In this document: in pieces, positions 5,432 through 6,095 of the stretch
Layout: the number at the start of each line of letters is the position of its first letter
Numbering within the stretch: the stretch's first letter is position 1
NCBI GenBank assembly: GCA_905210845.1
Contig: CAJLYG010000190.1
Coordinates: 1 to 6,095, forward strand
Direction: 5' to 3'
Length of the DNA: 6,095 nt
From: an uncultured Prevotella sp.
GTDB lineage: Bacteria > Bacteroidota > Bacteroidia > Bacteroidales > Bacteroidaceae
Translations under genes and position numbers: made by a program
The notes under the pieces: generated by a model
Told to the model about the DNA's origin: nothing
Databases searched by the model: none
The model's input: only the letters and a program-made list of their open reading frames with translations

Positions 5432-6095
5432 ATGATCAAGAAACAAATGCTCATAAACGTATTATCTCATGAGCTTTCGACTCGGAGGATGTTATCTATC
5501 GTATGCGCGATGACAGCCCTCTTGACTGCCTCATGCAGTGATAACGACAACGACCCATCTGTTGCCATCACACAGAACCCGTCCACCTACATCACAGACG
5601 CGGACAAACTGGCGATGTTACGCTCGATGAAAGACGTGGACGGAAGCGGACGGTTGTATGAAGTCAACTACACGGCAGACTACAAGTTAGACGCTGTGCT
5701 GAAGGCAGGATACACCGAGACCAATCAGCTCTTTAAGTATATTGCTTACTTGCTCTTTGACAGCATTCCATCAAGCCAGGCAAAGGTCTCGTTTGGCACG
5801 GGTTGCAGTGCCTTTGCCGTACCGGAGCAACAGAGCGGTAACTTCATCATGGGGCGTAACTACGACTACCGCCATTTCACAGCCGACGGCAAGAGCTATA
5901 AACCTACGGCAGCCATCCTGGTCCACACGGCTCCTGCAGGCGGGAAGAAATCGATCGCGATGGTTGACGGACTGAACTTGGGCTATGGACAGGGATTCTA
6001 TACCGATGGCACCACCGACCTCTCGCTCCTGATGGGTTTGCCCTACGCGATCCTCGACGGCATCAACGAGGACGGCTTTGCCATCGGCGTGCTCT
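5432..6095 (+). CDS. Probable surface lipoprotein, linear amide C-N hydrolase (choloylglycine hydrolase/penicillin acylase) family, 3' end cut
   Basis: 221 codons are visible before the window ends. A basic N-terminus and hydrophobic core lead to LLTASC, giving a lipobox cysteine at residue 35. The acidic stretch after it (SDNDND) resembles the Bacteroidota export signal for surface lipoproteins. GTGCSAF places the presumed catalytic nucleophile at C125. GRNYDY (141-146) supplies R142 and D145 at the spacing of Arg18/Asp21 from Cys2 in bile salt hydrolases. DGINEDGFAIG (209-219) matches the D-G-M-N-E-x-G stretch of the family. These enzymes cleave non-peptide amide bonds (conjugated bile salts, penicillin V, N-acyl amides); the substrate here cannot be told. 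ATG 5432 is preferred because the later Met20 would lose the positive N-region, but Met6 (5447) is possible. The 90-residue segment between lipobox and C125 is long for the family. Remaining active-site residues (Asn175/Arg228 equivalents) lie beyond the window. Confidence 0.83.
   Translation, partial: MIKKQMLINVLSHELSTRRMLSIVCAMTALLTASCSDNDNDPSVAITQNPSTYITDADKLAMLRSMKDVDGSGRLYEVNYTADYKLDAVLKAGYTETNQLFKYIAYLLFDSIPSSQAKVSFGTGCSAFAVPEQQSGNFIMGRNYDYRHFTADGKSYKPTAAILVHTAPAGGKKSIAMVDGLNLGYGQGFYTDGTTDLSLLMGLPYAILDGINEDGFAIGVL

Noticed and set aside
5742..5975. Plus-strand open frame of 77 codons
   Set aside because: It lies within the hydrolase gene in another frame; the hydrolase frame carries the family motifs.

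Overview
The window looks like Bacteroidota, most probably Bacteroidales of the Prevotella type. Three strong promoters follow the Bacteroidota consensus TTTG-N19-21-TAnnTTTG, start codons lack Shine-Dalgarno sequences, one lipoprotein has an acidic stretch right after its lipobox cysteine, and one protein is a membrane-embedded AraC-type regulator of a kind common in this phylum. The genus is inferred from style, not proven.

Left part (1-3575, minus strand): a heavy-metal efflux operon seen from its 5' end. A promoter at 3583-3614 reads leftward into a 133-residue His/Cys-rich exported protein (3174-3575). After a 138-base gap comes a nearly complete CzcA/CusA-family RND pump (1-3035; 1011 codons visible, C-terminus cut by the left edge). 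The pump carries the D-D-E signature of divalent-cation (CzcA-like) pumps rather than that of Cu/Ag pumps. The outer-membrane channel and periplasmic adaptor it needs must lie beyond position 1.

Middle (3576-4099): a divergent intergenic region. It holds the leftward efflux promoter, a 22-bp-period tandem array (3753-3862), a rightward promoter (3916-3946), and a leader of about 150 bases with two short ORFs. The second starts directly after the stop of the first, just ahead of the regulator gene.

Right part (4100-6095, plus strand): a 379-residue regulator with about seven membrane segments and a C-terminal AraC-type double helix-turn-helix. It is followed by a second short-repeat array (5257-5335) and a third promoter (5360-5392). 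That promoter drives a probable surface lipoprotein of the linear amide C-N hydrolase (choloylglycine hydrolase / penicillin acylase, Ntn) family, which runs off the right edge.

The most notable unexplained structure is that both repeat arrays lie just upstream of rightward promoters, flank the AraC-type gene, share the core TCTAAC in the same orientation and have a period near two helical turns. They could be operators of this regulator, controlling itself and the hydrolase, or members of a dispersed intergenic repeat family.
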